Below, piece by piece: positions 52,266 to 60,808 of a stretch of 64,000 nucleotides of DNA; the first letter of the stretch is position 1; each line of letters starts with the position of its first letter. The position numbers and the translations under genes were made by a program. Source of the DNA: Daejeonella sp. Lineage in GTDB: Bacteria; Bacteroidota; Bacteroidia; Sphingobacteriales; Sphingobacteriaceae. The notes beneath the pieces are model-generated. The model saw only the letters and a program-made list of their open reading frames with translations. It was not told where the DNA came from and ran no database searches. The stretch lies in assembly GCF_030695525.1 (NCBI RefSeq), contig NZ_JAUYSS010000046.1:1-64000 (forward strand). Direction: 5' to 3'.

Positions 52266-52953
52266 CGGAACAAACCTCAACCCCCGTATCCATTATAGGT
52301 GGACTCAGGTATGGGATATCCAGGTTCATGCCCCTCAGCACAAACCAAACCCCCAGTCCCAGCATAAGAAATGGGATAGTCTTGTTTATCCGCCGGCGAA
52401 ATACAGGGCCGGCAAATCCAGTACTGATCATAGCAGCCATCATCAGGGGCAGGGTACCGATTCCAAACCAGAACATGTATTGGGCAGAAGCTATTACACT
52501 ACCAGTATTTAGTGCGCCAGCCATTGCCAGGTATACAAATCCACAGGGTAAAAAACCGTTCAGTATTCCAACCAAAAGGTGACCTGCTTTATGTCTAAGG
52601 GCATATCCGAGTAATTTGTTGAATGATTGCACAAACCCTGAAAACCATATTCTATTACCTATTGATACTTTAAGAATTCTTGATGATGCAGCAAGTATGA
52701 TGAAAATGCCCGTTAATATGCTGATTGTTTGTTGCATACCTGCCAACCAGAGCTGTTGTCCGGCAAGTCCGATAAGTACACCCAACACTGTATAAGTTAG
52801 TGTACGGCCCAGATTATAGATCAGCTTATCGAAGATAATCATCCAGCGCTGCTGATGAATGCTTGGAACTGCAAAAGCCAGTGGACCGCACATCCCTATG
52901 CAATGAATACTTCCAAATAGTCCGGTGAAAAATGCAAGTTCGTTATAGTTCAT
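52222..52953 (-). CDS. SafE/TauE-like membrane protein of the cbb3 assembly cluster
   Basis: The 243-residue protein has six hydrophobic helices of the sulfite exporter TauE/SafE (DsbD_2-like) type and the characteristic HCIGMCGP motif in the first helix, plus NGFLPCGFVYLAM mid-protein. Genes of this type commonly sit beside ccoG/ccoH in Bacteroidota and are thought to help copper or redox assembly of cbb3 oxidase. It follows ccoH by 42 bases. The last 15-20 residues (ending ADQVRNNDGASPQ) are encoded by the repeat block, which also supplies the stop codon. Confidence 0.8.
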   Translation of the reverse strand: MNYNELAFFTGLFGSIHCIGMCGPLAFAVPSIHQQRWMIIFDKLIYNLGRTLTYTVLGVLIGLAGQQLWLAGMQQTISILTGIFIILAASSRILKVSIGNRIWFSGFVQSFNKLLGYALRHKAGHLLVGILNGFLPCGFVYLAMAGALNTGSVIASAQYMFWFGIGTLPLMMAAMISTGFAGPVFRRRINKTIPFLMLGLGVWFVLRGMNLDIPYLSPPIMDTGVEVCSVADQVRNNDGASPQ

Positions 52954-52995
52954 TTAAGCCAAATTCTCTAAATTAATAGGGATACTGATAGAATA

Positions 52996-53424
52996 TCAAT
53001 TGATTACAATGTTTTTATCGTACATATAAGATTTTCCATTGCTTTTCCATTCAATCGAAACTTTCCAATGTCCCTTTCTGAAGCTATCAAGTCGGAATCC
53101 TACCTGATTCGATGTGCCTGTATTAAGATTAATTGTACTGTCTTTAGTTTTATCTGATGGATGTATAAAACGGATATTGCCTATAGCCGGACTTTTGAAG
53201 ATGATTGTCAGCTGGTCATTGACAATAATTTCCGGCTCTGCTTTGTCATCAATAAGTTGGGTTTTACGTACGTAGTCCTTATCGTACTCAATGCCTTTTT
53301 CATAGTAATCTACATCCACAAGGTCATCTGAATCACTTCGTATCATCAATACTGCCAGCGTTATTATGAATGACATAAAGAGTACCATTCCAATTACAAG
53401 TTTTGTTCCCCAGTTCATCTTCAT
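52996..53424 (-). CDS. ccoH: CcoH/FixH family protein
   Basis: The 142-residue protein has one N-terminal membrane helix (about 8-27) followed by a motif typical of FixH (VDYYEKGIEYDKDY) and a periplasmic beta-sandwich domain. FixH/CcoH is needed for cbb3 oxidase assembly. It overlaps the ccoG stop by 4 bases (ATGA). Confidence 0.88.
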   Translation of the reverse strand: MKMNWGTKLVIGMVLFMSFIITLAVLMIRSDSDDLVDVDYYEKGIEYDKDYVRKTQLIDDKAEPEIIVNDQLTIIFKSPAIGNIRFIHPSDKTKDSTINLNTGTSNQVGFRLDSFRKGHWKVSIEWKSNGKSYMYDKNIVIN

Positions 53425-54812
53425 TCGTTAGGTGGTGCTATAAAATTTGTTTTGATCTTATCAATCAGTTTACCTTCAGACCAAATTTCTATCCCGATCT
53501 CTGATTTGTATTTACTGACACTTTTTTGGGGTCTTAACACAAAAAAGGTAACCTTTATACTGCTTCCTTTTTGGATTTCATCTTCTTTCCTGATATACTG
53601 AATCTTTGTGTCAGGATCGATAGGTCGCATCTCAAATTTAACCAATTTTGTGGTTTTATTGACCAGTTCGGCATTATATAAATTACTAACTGTGCCATTA
53701 TCCCTTAATTGATATAGTGTTCCTCCGGCGCGTAATATAGTAGTTTCAATATCAGTCCTGCTGATGAGCATAAAGCTCAGAACTGAAAATAAAATAAGTA
53801 ATACTACAGAATAAGCATAGACTTTGCTGCTTAGTTTGAAGGGGGATTTGGTTTTAATCTGGTCCTCTGACATAAATCCAATCAAGCGGCTTGGGCGATT
53901 GATCTTTTCCATGACCATATCACATGCATCAATACAGGCAGTGCAGTTGATGCATTCAAGCTGTGTGCCGTTACGGATATCTATACCCGTTGGACACACA
54001 TGTACACAAACCTTACAATCTATACAATCCCCTAAATTCTGTTCGGTGTTCTTAACAATTTTACCCCTTGGCTCGCCGCGTTCATAATCATAAGCCACAA
54101 TAATACTCTGATTGTCAAGTAAAACCCCCTGGAGTCGTCCGTAAGGACAAATTACAGTACAAACCAGTTCTCTCAGGTACGAAAAGACGATGTAAAAGAC
54201 CAGCGTAAAAATCAGGATGGAGATAAAGCCGCTCATGTGCTGCCCGATGGGTTCTGATATGATCTTAATCAGTTCTTCTGAACCAATGATATAGGCGAGG
54301 AAAACATTTGAAATAAGAAAGGAAATTAAAATAAACAGGGAGTGTTTGGCGATTTTTTTTGCTATTTTCTCAAAACTCAGCGCTGCCTGATTCAATTTTT
54401 GCTGATGTATCCAATCTCCTTCAATCCAGTTTTCAATTTTCCGGAAAACCATCTCCATAAAAATTGTTTGTGGACATGCCCAGCCACACCAAACCCTGCC
54501 AAAGATGGCCGTGAACATGACTATAAATACCATAAAAGTCAATAAAGCCAGAACAAACAGATAGAAATCCTGGGGCCAGAAAATGATACCAAAAAAGACG
54601 AATTTACGTTCTATTACGTTTAAAAGAATCATCTGTTCACCATTGATTTTTATAAATGGTGAGCTGAATAGAAGTGCCAGAAGTACATAACTAACCACAT
54701 CCCGATAATGGTAAAGTTTACCTTTAATGATTTGCGGATACATCCATTTCCTTTTATTTCCTGTATCGGTAATAGTTGGTATATGATCTCTGAAATTTTG
54801 TGGTTCGGCCAT
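53421..54812 (-). CDS. ccoG: Cytochrome c oxidase accessory protein CcoG
   Basis: The 463-residue RdxA/FixG-type protein has membrane helices at about 38-58, 84-106, 155-180, 190-212 and 325-345. A polyferredoxin region carries CIDCKVCVHVCPTGIDIRNG and CINCTACIDACD, and an extra CGWACPQT lies near the second helix. The C-terminal Ig-like domain is periplasmic. CcoG reduces Cu(II) for loading into cbb3 oxidase. It is first of the ccoG-ccoH-safE unit and separated from ccoP by a 6-kb plus-strand block. Confidence 0.95.
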   Translation of the reverse strand: MAEPQNFRDHIPTITDTGNKRKWMYPQIIKGKLYHYRDVVSYVLLALLFSSPFIKINGEQMILLNVIERKFVFFGIIFWPQDFYLFVLALLTFMVFIVMFTAIFGRVWCGWACPQTIFMEMVFRKIENWIEGDWIHQQKLNQAALSFEKIAKKIAKHSLFILISFLISNVFLAYIIGSEELIKIISEPIGQHMSGFISILIFTLVFYIVFSYLRELVCTVICPYGRLQGVLLDNQSIIVAYDYERGEPRGKIVKNTEQNLGDCIDCKVCVHVCPTGIDIRNGTQLECINCTACIDACDMVMEKINRPSRLIGFMSEDQIKTKSPFKLSSKVYAYSVVLLILFSVLSFMLISRTDIETTILRAGGTLYQLRDNGTVSNLYNAELVNKTTKLVKFEMRPIDPDTKIQYIRKEDEIQKGSSIKVTFFVLRPQKSVSKYKSEIGIEIWSEGKLIDKIKTNFIAPPNE

Positions 54813-54928
54813 TTTATTTAATTAGGATAATCAGATAGACACGGCAAACTTCGTAAAAGAGGGATTTTGTTGATAACCCTGTCCTTTTGATTACCGTGTA
54901 AAAATTGAATTAATAATGATATTAGAGT

Positions 54929-54942
54929 ATGACTTAGATCAT
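54929..54942. promoter_or_regulatory. Fnr-like box between ccoG and PEP-synthase-like gene
   Basis: ATGACTTAGATCAT has half-sites ATGAC and ATCAT with the 4-base spacer. On the minus side the octamer at the expected distance reads AATTTTTA (weak); on the plus side no -7 element fits. It could serve ccoG, an expected low-oxygen gene, or the divergent gene. Confidence 0.4.
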
Positions 54943-55071
54943 TATAATTGATAACTGCTATCATTAATAGAAAGCTTTAAACCATGCATTTTCGTGTTGT
55001 AAGATTCCTTTTTGTAAATTTATGTAGATTCACTTAATGAAGCCTGAATATTCAACAAATAATTTAAGATT

Positions 55072-56085
55072 ATGAAGGATTATATTCTCAAACTGAAAAA
55101 GATCACAATTGCTGATGCTGACGAGGTTGGGGCAAAAAATGCTTTTCTGGGTGAAATATTTACTCAGAAGGTACTTGGATCTATAAGAGTTCCTGATGGT
55201 TTCGTTATTACAGCTACAGCATATCGTCATTTTATAGCCTATAATAAGCTCGATGGAGTTCATAATCAGTTAATTTCAGGGATTGATAAATCAGACCCTG
55301 CGAGTGTTTCAAAGATTGCAAAACAAGCAAGGGATCTGATTTTGGGTGCCAGAATTCCTGGTGATCTTTATGATAGAATATTAATTGCGTATCATGAACT
55401 TCTAAATGGTACCGATAGCACACTGGCAGTAAGAAGTAGTTCTATTGATCATAATCCATTGTCCATAAATGAGAAAGATAAACATGATACTTTCCTGAAT
55501 GTAAGCGGCGAAAAGGAGTTGATCAGTTCTGTGAAAAAATGTTTTGCATCCTTGTACTCGGATCAGGCTCTGATTGAAGATCCTGATTGGCAGGATAGGG
55601 TGATTTCTGTAGGTGTACAAAAAATGATCAGGGCAGATGAGGCTTGTTCGGGTTATGCCTATACCTGCGATCCGCAGAGCGGTTTTGTGGATGTTATTCA
55701 TGTATCCGGAATTTGGGGAATCGGGCTTCGGGATTATGACCAGTCGCAGGTTCATGATGAGTTCATTGTTTACAAACCAAATCTTCATCTTGGTGTTAAT
55801 TCTATTATTCAGAAGAAACTGGGTAACAAGCACCATATGGTGATTTATAAAGACAGCGGTGATCACAAGAGTCTGATACAAGTGGAAACAAGCGCCGAAA
55901 TGCGGGGAAAGTATATTCTTACTGATGAGGAAATACTTACTATTGCGAATTGGGGTATAGTTCTTGAGAATTATTATAATTGCCCGGTGAGTATAGAATG
56001 GGCAAAGGATAATTCCAGTCAGGATCTGTTCTTACTACAAGCAAAGCCTGAGAATTTAAAAAAAATAAAGAAAAATAGAGTTTAG
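55072..56085 (+). CDS. Stand-alone PEP synthase-type ATP-grasp (pyruvate-binding) domain
   Basis: The 337-residue protein corresponds only to the N-terminal nucleotide domain of phosphoenolpyruvate synthase/PPDK. It shows GAKNAFLGEIF (nucleotide-binding Lys), RVPDGFVITATAYRHFI, LAVRSSSIDH (Arg) and the late VSIEWAKD...LLQAKPE block with Glu and Gln ligands. The central phospho-His domain and the C-terminal PEP-binding barrel of the roughly 800-residue enzyme are missing, and the gene ends in a clean stop after KNRV. It may use ATP to phosphorylate or amidate some other partner. It is coupled to the LOG gene, which starts 1 base after its stop. Confidence 0.8.
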   Translation: MKDYILKLKKITIADADEVGAKNAFLGEIFTQKVLGSIRVPDGFVITATAYRHFIAYNKLDGVHNQLISGIDKSDPASVSKIAKQARDLILGARIPGDLYDRILIAYHELLNGTDSTLAVRSSSIDHNPLSINEKDKHDTFLNVSGEKELISSVKKCFASLYSDQALIEDPDWQDRVISVGVQKMIRADEACSGYAYTCDPQSGFVDVIHVSGIWGIGLRDYDQSQVHDEFIVYKPNLHLGVNSIIQKKLGNKHHMVIYKDSGDHKSLIQVETSAEMRGKYILTDEEILTIANWGIVLENYYNCPVSIEWAKDNSSQDLFLLQAKPENLKKIKKNRV

Positions 56086-56086
56086 T

Positions 56087-56815
56087 ATGACAAAATCCGA
56101 AATTACATTCCTTGGTGGACCGCAATCACGTAGAAAAGAATTTTTATTCACCCTGGATATATTCGCTCAGTTTATCAAAGGATTCAGGGCCTTGCATTTT
56201 ATCGGGCCTTGTGTTACAGTCTTTGGGTCTGCCAGATTTAAAGAAGATCATGAATATTATAAACTGGCAAGAAAAGCTTCTGCAGAATTTGCCAAACTGG
56301 GGTTTACAATTATGACAGGGGGAGGCCCGGGAATAATGGAAGCCGCAAACCGTGGTGCCAAGGATGTTGGCGGGCGTTCAGTTGGCTGTAATATTGAGCT
56401 TCCAATGGAACAGGGAGTTAATCCATATTGTGATAAATGGGTTGAAATCAAGCATTTTTTTGTGAGGAAAGTGTTGCTCATAAAATATTCCTTCGCCTTT
56501 GTGGTGATGCCCGGCGGCTTTGGAACATTGGACGAGTATTTTGAGGCGATCACCCTCATTCAGACAAAAAAGATCAGGGACTTTCCGGTGATCATCTTTT
56601 GTAAGGAATTCCATCAAAAATTGCTGGAGCACAACCAGAAGATGATGGAGATGGGTACAATTTCCGATTCTGATATGAAATTATTCCTGGTGACTGATTC
56701 TATTGAAGAAGCTGTAGAGTTGATAAAGGAAAACAGTATAAAACGACATGGATTGAAACCTGAGGAAAAGATCCGACCATTCGGTTGGTTATTTGAATCA
56801 AGATTCAGGTTCTAA
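56087..56815 (+). CDS. LOG family protein (cytokinin-riboside-phosphate phosphoribohydrolase type)
   Basis: The 242-residue protein has the LOG signatures GGGPGIMEAANRGA and PGGFGTLDEYFEA. LOG proteins cleave nucleoside 5'-monophosphates at the N-glycosidic bond, releasing the base and ribose 5-phosphate; bacterial members of this TIGR00730 group often act on AMP. It starts 1 base after the PEP-synthase-like gene stop, suggesting a common transcript and possibly a common pathway. Cytoplasmic. Confidence 0.87.
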   Translation: MTKSEITFLGGPQSRRKEFLFTLDIFAQFIKGFRALHFIGPCVTVFGSARFKEDHEYYKLARKASAEFAKLGFTIMTGGGPGIMEAANRGAKDVGGRSVGCNIELPMEQGVNPYCDKWVEIKHFFVRKVLLIKYSFAFVVMPGGFGTLDEYFEAITLIQTKKIRDFPVIIFCKEFHQKLLEHNQKMMEMGTISDSDMKLFLVTDSIEEAVELIKENSIKRHGLKPEEKIRPFGWLFESRFRF

Positions 56816-56843
56816 GTATTGTTTTCTATTAAATAGTTATTAG

Positions 56844-56858
56844 TCTGTATTTTACAGA
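56844..56858. promoter_or_regulatory. Palindrome TCTGTATTTTACAGA upstream of YceI gene
   Basis: Arms TCTGTA and TACAGA with a 3-base centre, about 24 bases before the YceI start. It is positioned like an operator near a start of transcription; no regulator is assigned. Confidence 0.3.
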
Positions 56859-56881
56859 TAACTTGTTTTAAAATTACTGAA

Positions 56882-57514
56882 ATGAAGACAATAAACAATT
56901 TTAACGAAAATGGCATAAGAAAGATTTTTCTTAGCTTTTTATTTATGTTGTCTAGTCTGGTTCTCTTTGGGCAACAACAGTCCTATGTTTATCATTCAGG
57001 TGAGATAGAAGTAAGTGGTTATACCAATAATTATAATTGGAAAATGAAAACGGATAGTGTGGAATGCAATGCACTGATCACACTTCAGAACAGACAATTA
57101 AAAGCGATTAATAATTTAAATTTCACGGTCCCTGTACAAAAGTTAAGTAGTCCCAATACCTATATGGATCGGATTGCACACAGAACCCTGAAATCCTATC
57201 CATTTGATAAAATATATTTCAGATATGTCACATCTGAAATCCAACCATGGGATGATAAGGATCAATATCTCGTAAAAGCCACCGGAAACCTTTCTATTGC
57301 CGGGGTAACTCAGGCGATTAATATGGACCTCATCGCTACCGTGATAAAGGATGGAACGATAACCTTCTCCGGAACTCATAAATTGAAACTCAGTACTTAT
57401 CAGGTTGTACCCAAAAAGACATTAATGGGAACTTTAAATACCAGTGATGATGTAACTGTTAATTTTGTTGTAGGGGTCAAGCCGCTGATGTTATCTTCAG
57501 CATCCGATAGATAG
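56882..57514 (+). CDS. YceI family periplasmic protein
   Basis: The 210-residue protein has an N-terminal hydrophobic signal (about 13-33, ending FGQQ) and a YceI lipocalin-like barrel: YVYHSGEIEVSGYTNNYNWKMKTDSVEC, FTVPVQKLSSPN and LSIAGVTQAINMDL. YceI proteins bind polyisoprenoids or amphiphilic ligands in the periplasm and are induced by base or stress. It stands between the LOG and L,D-transpeptidase genes. Confidence 0.85.
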   Translation: MKTINNFNENGIRKIFLSFLFMLSSLVLFGQQQSYVYHSGEIEVSGYTNNYNWKMKTDSVECNALITLQNRQLKAINNLNFTVPVQKLSSPNTYMDRIAHRTLKSYPFDKIYFRYVTSEIQPWDDKDQYLVKATGNLSIAGVTQAINMDLIATVIKDGTITFSGTHKLKLSTYQVVPKKTLMGTLNTSDDVTVNFVVGVKPLMLSSASDR

Positions 57515-57571
57515 CTATTGATTGACTACCATAGACTTTTACTATTAATACTAAAAAGCAGATCAAAATAA

Positions 57572-59221
57572 ATGAATATTAATAACCCAGTGTACCTGTT
57601 TTTATTAATCATGGTCTCACTTCTCCCTTTCCAGGGTTGCAGTCAGGACAAGAAGAACACCTTAATGAATAGTCAAGATTCTTTAAGGAATCATGATATG
57701 AATGAATGGAACAAGAGTATTCCGGGCAGTTTCAGTACTCAATCAAAATCCAAATTCGATAGTCTGGAGATTGGAGTTTTCCTTAGCCAATATCCTAAGT
57801 TAAAAAAGTATGAAAGAAACATCAGTACTTTTTATAGCCGTAGAAATATGGCCTTTGCATGGTTTGATAAGAAAGGTCTGATCGAACATGCCGCCAACCT
57901 GACCGACCGGGTTAGGAACCTGCAATATGATGGAGTAAATAAGGAGTTACCCTACCTGCAATCACTTGATTCACTGATTTTTGAAAATAGTCTGGAGAAG
58001 CTCCCTGATTCAAGTATGTTGAAATTGGAATTAATGCTCACCGCACAGTATTTCGCTTTTGCGGATGTTGTTTGGGAAGGAATGGATGCCAGTATTTCAA
58101 GGAAGGTGGATTGGAATCTACCCAGAAAAAGAGTTTCTTATGAAGTATTCCTTGATAGTATTCTAAAAACTGCTCCTGAGCAAATTAAAGATCTTAAGCG
58201 ACCGGTGAACAGGCAATATGGACTATTGAGGAAATTTCTTCAAAATTACAGTGAACTAGAACAGAAGGGTAAATGGTTCGAAATTAAGGCTTCGGTTAAG
58301 TCATTAAGGCCTGGAGATAGTTCTGATGTGATTGTTTATATCAAGCAGAGGCTGAACGAACTTGGGGATCTTAAAATTGATGATGGCCTCCCATTATATG
58401 ATGAATACCTCAAAACAGCTGTGAGTAGCTTTCAGTTAAGACATGGCTTGAAGGATGATGGGATTATTGGAAAGACTACACTTGCAGAAATGAATGTTCC
58501 GTTTAAGCAAAGAATTAAGCAGTTAATAGTCAACATGGAAAGAAGCCGCTGGGTGCCAGCCAGCCTTAGCAGTGAATATCTGGTTGTAAATATTCCTGAG
58601 TTTAAATTACATGTTAACAGTGGTGATAAATTATTATGGAGCTGTAATATTGTAGTAGGTAAACCAATCCATAAAACAGCGGTATTTAGCGGAGAACTAA
58701 AATACGTAGTCTTTAGTCCGTATTGGAATATTCCAAAAAGCATTGTGATCAATGAGGTGCTCAAGGATATGCGGCGCGACCGAAATTACCTTAATAAAAA
58801 TAACATGGAGATTACAGGCTACCGGGATGGGATTCCGGAGATCAGGCAAAGGCCCGGACCTACCAATTCTTTGGGTCTTGTAAAATTCCTTTTCCCTAAC
58901 AATTACAACATGTATCTGCATGATACTCCTGCCAAATCCCTGTTCAACGAACCCAGCAGGGCTTTCAGCCATGGATGTATGCGTGTTCAGGAACCTTTTA
59001 AACTTGCTCAGTTTCTTCTCAAAAATGATCCTTTCTGGGATGATGAAAAGATTAATGCGGCCATGAATGCAGGAACAGAGCGCACGGTAACCCTGAAGGA
59101 AGGAGTACCAGTATTCATTGTTTATTTTACAGCTTTTGTCGACAGGGATGGCAAGATTAATTTCCGTAAGGATATTTATGAACGTGATGAGCGTATGGCA
59201 GAAATGATGTTGATTAATTAG
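57572..59221 (+). CDS. L,D-transpeptidase (YcbB-like), lipoprotein
   Basis: The 549-residue protein has a lipobox (LLPFQGC, Cys23), a YcbB-type scaffold domain (about 70-240) and a peptidoglycan-binding domain 1 (about 255-310: SDVIVYIKQRLNELGDL and FQLRHGLKDDGIIGKTT). The YkuD catalytic domain (about 335-475) ends in the active site SHGCMRV with Cys469 and His467. Such enzymes make 3-3 crosslinks or attach partners to peptidoglycan. An insertion between the two catalytic strands (MRRDRNYLNKNNM region) is typical of YcbB. Periplasmic. Confidence 0.92.
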   Translation: MNINNPVYLFLLIMVSLLPFQGCSQDKKNTLMNSQDSLRNHDMNEWNKSIPGSFSTQSKSKFDSLEIGVFLSQYPKLKKYERNISTFYSRRNMAFAWFDKKGLIEHAANLTDRVRNLQYDGVNKELPYLQSLDSLIFENSLEKLPDSSMLKLELMLTAQYFAFADVVWEGMDASISRKVDWNLPRKRVSYEVFLDSILKTAPEQIKDLKRPVNRQYGLLRKFLQNYSELEQKGKWFEIKASVKSLRPGDSSDVIVYIKQRLNELGDLKIDDGLPLYDEYLKTAVSSFQLRHGLKDDGIIGKTTLAEMNVPFKQRIKQLIVNMERSRWVPASLSSEYLVVNIPEFKLHVNSGDKLLWSCNIVVGKPIHKTAVFSGELKYVVFSPYWNIPKSIVINEVLKDMRRDRNYLNKNNMEITGYRDGIPEIRQRPGPTNSLGLVKFLFPNNYNMYLHDTPAKSLFNEPSRAFSHGCMRVQEPFKLAQFLLKNDPFWDDEKINAAMNAGTERTVTLKEGVPVFIVYFTAFVDRDGKINFRKDIYERDERMAEMMLIN

Positions 59222-59391
59222 GTCTCTGTATCAAAAGCTTCCCCTCTGTTTTAAATTAATATCGTCCGGGTATAAAATTCGCTGTGCTTGTAACACTTTT
59301 CTGCAAAATTCCGTCTTACTAAATAACGCCTGTATTTCGGGTTTGTGACTCGCGGTGCAGGTGAATTTTTAATTTACTGATTTTTAATGCA

Positions 59392-60009
59392 ATGATTGTT
59401 ATTGATAAAAAGCTTCTTTTAGTTTTATTAACCTGTTTTGTGATTTTTTCAGGCTCCTGTAAAAAGTCAAAAAATAGGGTACCCGAACCTATTGCTGAGA
59501 GCAATGTTCTTTTCAATGAATTTACAGACCCGCTTGTGTTGAGTCAGGCGGGTACAAAACTCTTCGTGGATATGGACAAGGATGGAACAAATGATCTTGC
59601 CTTCAGGCTATCTGTCCTACCTGAAAATTTAATGACCACATTTTTTTATATCGCAGAGCCATTGAACGAAAATGTTCAACTTGTTGCCTGTGGACTTTTG
59701 GATGCTTATGCATTCCCAACAAATGATGTAATATTTGACATTATACCCTCAACAGATTCAAAGCGATGGTCAGGAAGCAATGGTATTCTTTTGGAGAAGT
59801 ATGTTTATCAGTCGGATATAGAGCGGATAGGGATGTTTAATGGCAGCCGAAAATTATACCTTGGTGTAAGAATTAAAAAAGAACGGGTATTTCACTACGG
59901 CTGGGTTGAAATCCGACATGAGGCGAGTTTGGATATTGATAGGATTGTCATTGCTGGAACAGGACTTTTTAAATTGTCTGAACGAGCAATTAAAGCCGGT
60001 ATACATTAA
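59392..60009 (+). CDS. Lipoprotein of unknown function
   Basis: The 205-residue protein has a lipoprotein signal (FVIFSGSC, Cys23) and a beta-rich body without recognised motif. A possible calcium loop (DMDKDGTNDL, about 61-70) is present, and KLYLGVRIKKERVFHYGWVEI suggests an outer-barrel strand pattern seen in Bacteroidota surface lipoproteins. No operon partner is evident; the upstream gap is 170 bases. Function unknown. Confidence 0.6.
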   Translation: MIVIDKKLLLVLLTCFVIFSGSCKKSKNRVPEPIAESNVLFNEFTDPLVLSQAGTKLFVDMDKDGTNDLAFRLSVLPENLMTTFFYIAEPLNENVQLVACGLLDAYAFPTNDVIFDIIPSTDSKRWSGSNGILLEKYVYQSDIERIGMFNGSRKLYLGVRIKKERVFHYGWVEIRHEASLDIDRIVIAGTGLFKLSERAIKAGIH

Positions 60010-60105
60010 TATTATAAGGGAAAAGAGAATTGAATATCATTTTCTTGTAAAGGTTTTTGTTATATCCAAGCATACCTGCCACTGAATCTTTTAGCCAGCT
60101 TTTTA

Positions 60106-60294
60106 ATGCTATATTTGAGATTATCAGAACCATTGGGTTTTATTATGGATGAATCTACAAGTATGTACAATGTTAAAATGCTATGTGTTGCAAACAGCAT
60201 ACATGTGTTATATCTCTCTTACATTCAACATGATAGAGACAATTTTCCAATAGGTTTTACCTTCCAGACAAGTAGTAAAGACTTCATTTCCTAA
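60106..60294 (+). CDS. Possible small protein gene (uncertain)
   Basis: A 62-residue open frame without recognisable motif, low in Lys/Glu compared with neighbours. The only support is that its TAA (60292-60294) abuts a 10-bp terminator stem that starts at 60295. A non-coding transcript ending at that terminator is an equal possibility. Confidence 0.2.
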   Translation: MLYLRLSEPLGFIMDESTSMYNVKMLCVANSIHVLYLSYIQHDRDNFPIGFTFQTSSKDFIS

Positions 60295-60318
60295 GCCCCG
60301 GTCTTTTCAGATCGGGGC
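60295..60318 (+). terminator. GC-rich terminator hairpin
   Basis: GCCCCGGTCT (60295-60304) pairs with CAGATCGGGGC-type right arm GATCGGGGC region (60309-60318) over 10 bp with one G-U pair, 4-base loop. No long T-run follows. Confidence 0.6.
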
Positions 60319-60518
60319 CATTCGGCCTATTCTTAATTTCATTCAGGTTTTTCACATTTGAGTTAACTGATTGATGATTTGTTCCTGATGTTTTTAATCA
60401 GATTCAATTTTCCTTTTTGCGATTTATCATGATCTGGGGCCGAATATTTCAAAGCGATTTTATGATTAAAAATAGCCTTCGCCTAGAATAATTAAATTTT
60501 AACGTAAAGAATATAGTA

Positions 60519-60698
60519 ATGAAACTTATATGTCCAGAGCACGGTGGAACTATCGAGATTGTAGGAGTCCACATTTCTAATACAAAAGATCTGAAAATTG
60601 AGAATTTTGTTACCGAATGTCCTGTTTGTGATGATGAGGTTATAATTAACGGAGTTTTTGATTTCGATGATGATGGGATCCCCAAGCAGATAATCTGA
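60519..60698 (+). CDS. Small Cys-rich (zinc-ribbon-like) protein
   Basis: A 59-residue protein not long enough for common length cut-offs. It reads MKLICPEHGG at the start, ends FDDDGIPKQII, and has CPEH near the N-terminus and CPVC at residues 34-37, giving a plausible Cys/His plus Cys-Cys zinc site. Codon use is normal for the window, and the acidic tail (DFDDDG) is regular coding sequence. It lies just before the shared terminator at 60755-60788. Function unknown; no family was recognised. Confidence 0.6.
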   Translation: MKLICPEHGGTIEIVGVHISNTKDLKIENFVTECPVCDDEVIINGVFDFDDDGIPKQII

Positions 60699-60754
60699 TT
60701 TATGAATCTTAACTTTTGCAAGACAATTAGAAAGATTGGGGTACATGAAAACAT

Positions 60755-60788
60755 AAAAACCCGGATTTCATTAAGAATCCGGGTTTTT
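60755..60788. terminator. Bidirectional terminator between small gene and ccoP
   Basis: AAAAACCCGGATT (60755-60767) and AATCCGGGTTTTT (60776-60788) are perfect 13-bp arms. The A- and T-runs on both sides allow it to stop both the plus-strand small gene and the minus-strand cco transcript (ccoP stop at 60809). Confidence 0.92.
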
Positions 60789-60808
60789 GCTGGATATAAA
60801 TGGGTTGT

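Larger units (their letters stand above)
60010..60518. other. Intergenic region with terminator and possible small gene
   Basis: No well-supported gene. A 62-codon open frame (60106-60294) ends exactly where a GC-rich terminator begins. Downstream, 60319-60518 is AT-rich and contains CTGAT/ATCAG arms at about 60387-60403; it should carry the promoter of the small Cys-rich gene at 60519. Confidence 0.4.

Noticed and set aside
54929-54942. Fnr-like box at ccoG as a member of the 29.5-base geometry set
   Set aside because: The octamer at the expected distance (AATTTTTA) is a poor -7 element, so it is kept only as a low-confidence site and not counted in the set.
55402-55881. 159-codon open frame on the minus strand inside the PEP-synthase-like gene
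   Set aside because: It is antisense to a gene with clear conserved ATP-grasp motifs and itself shows no protein features.
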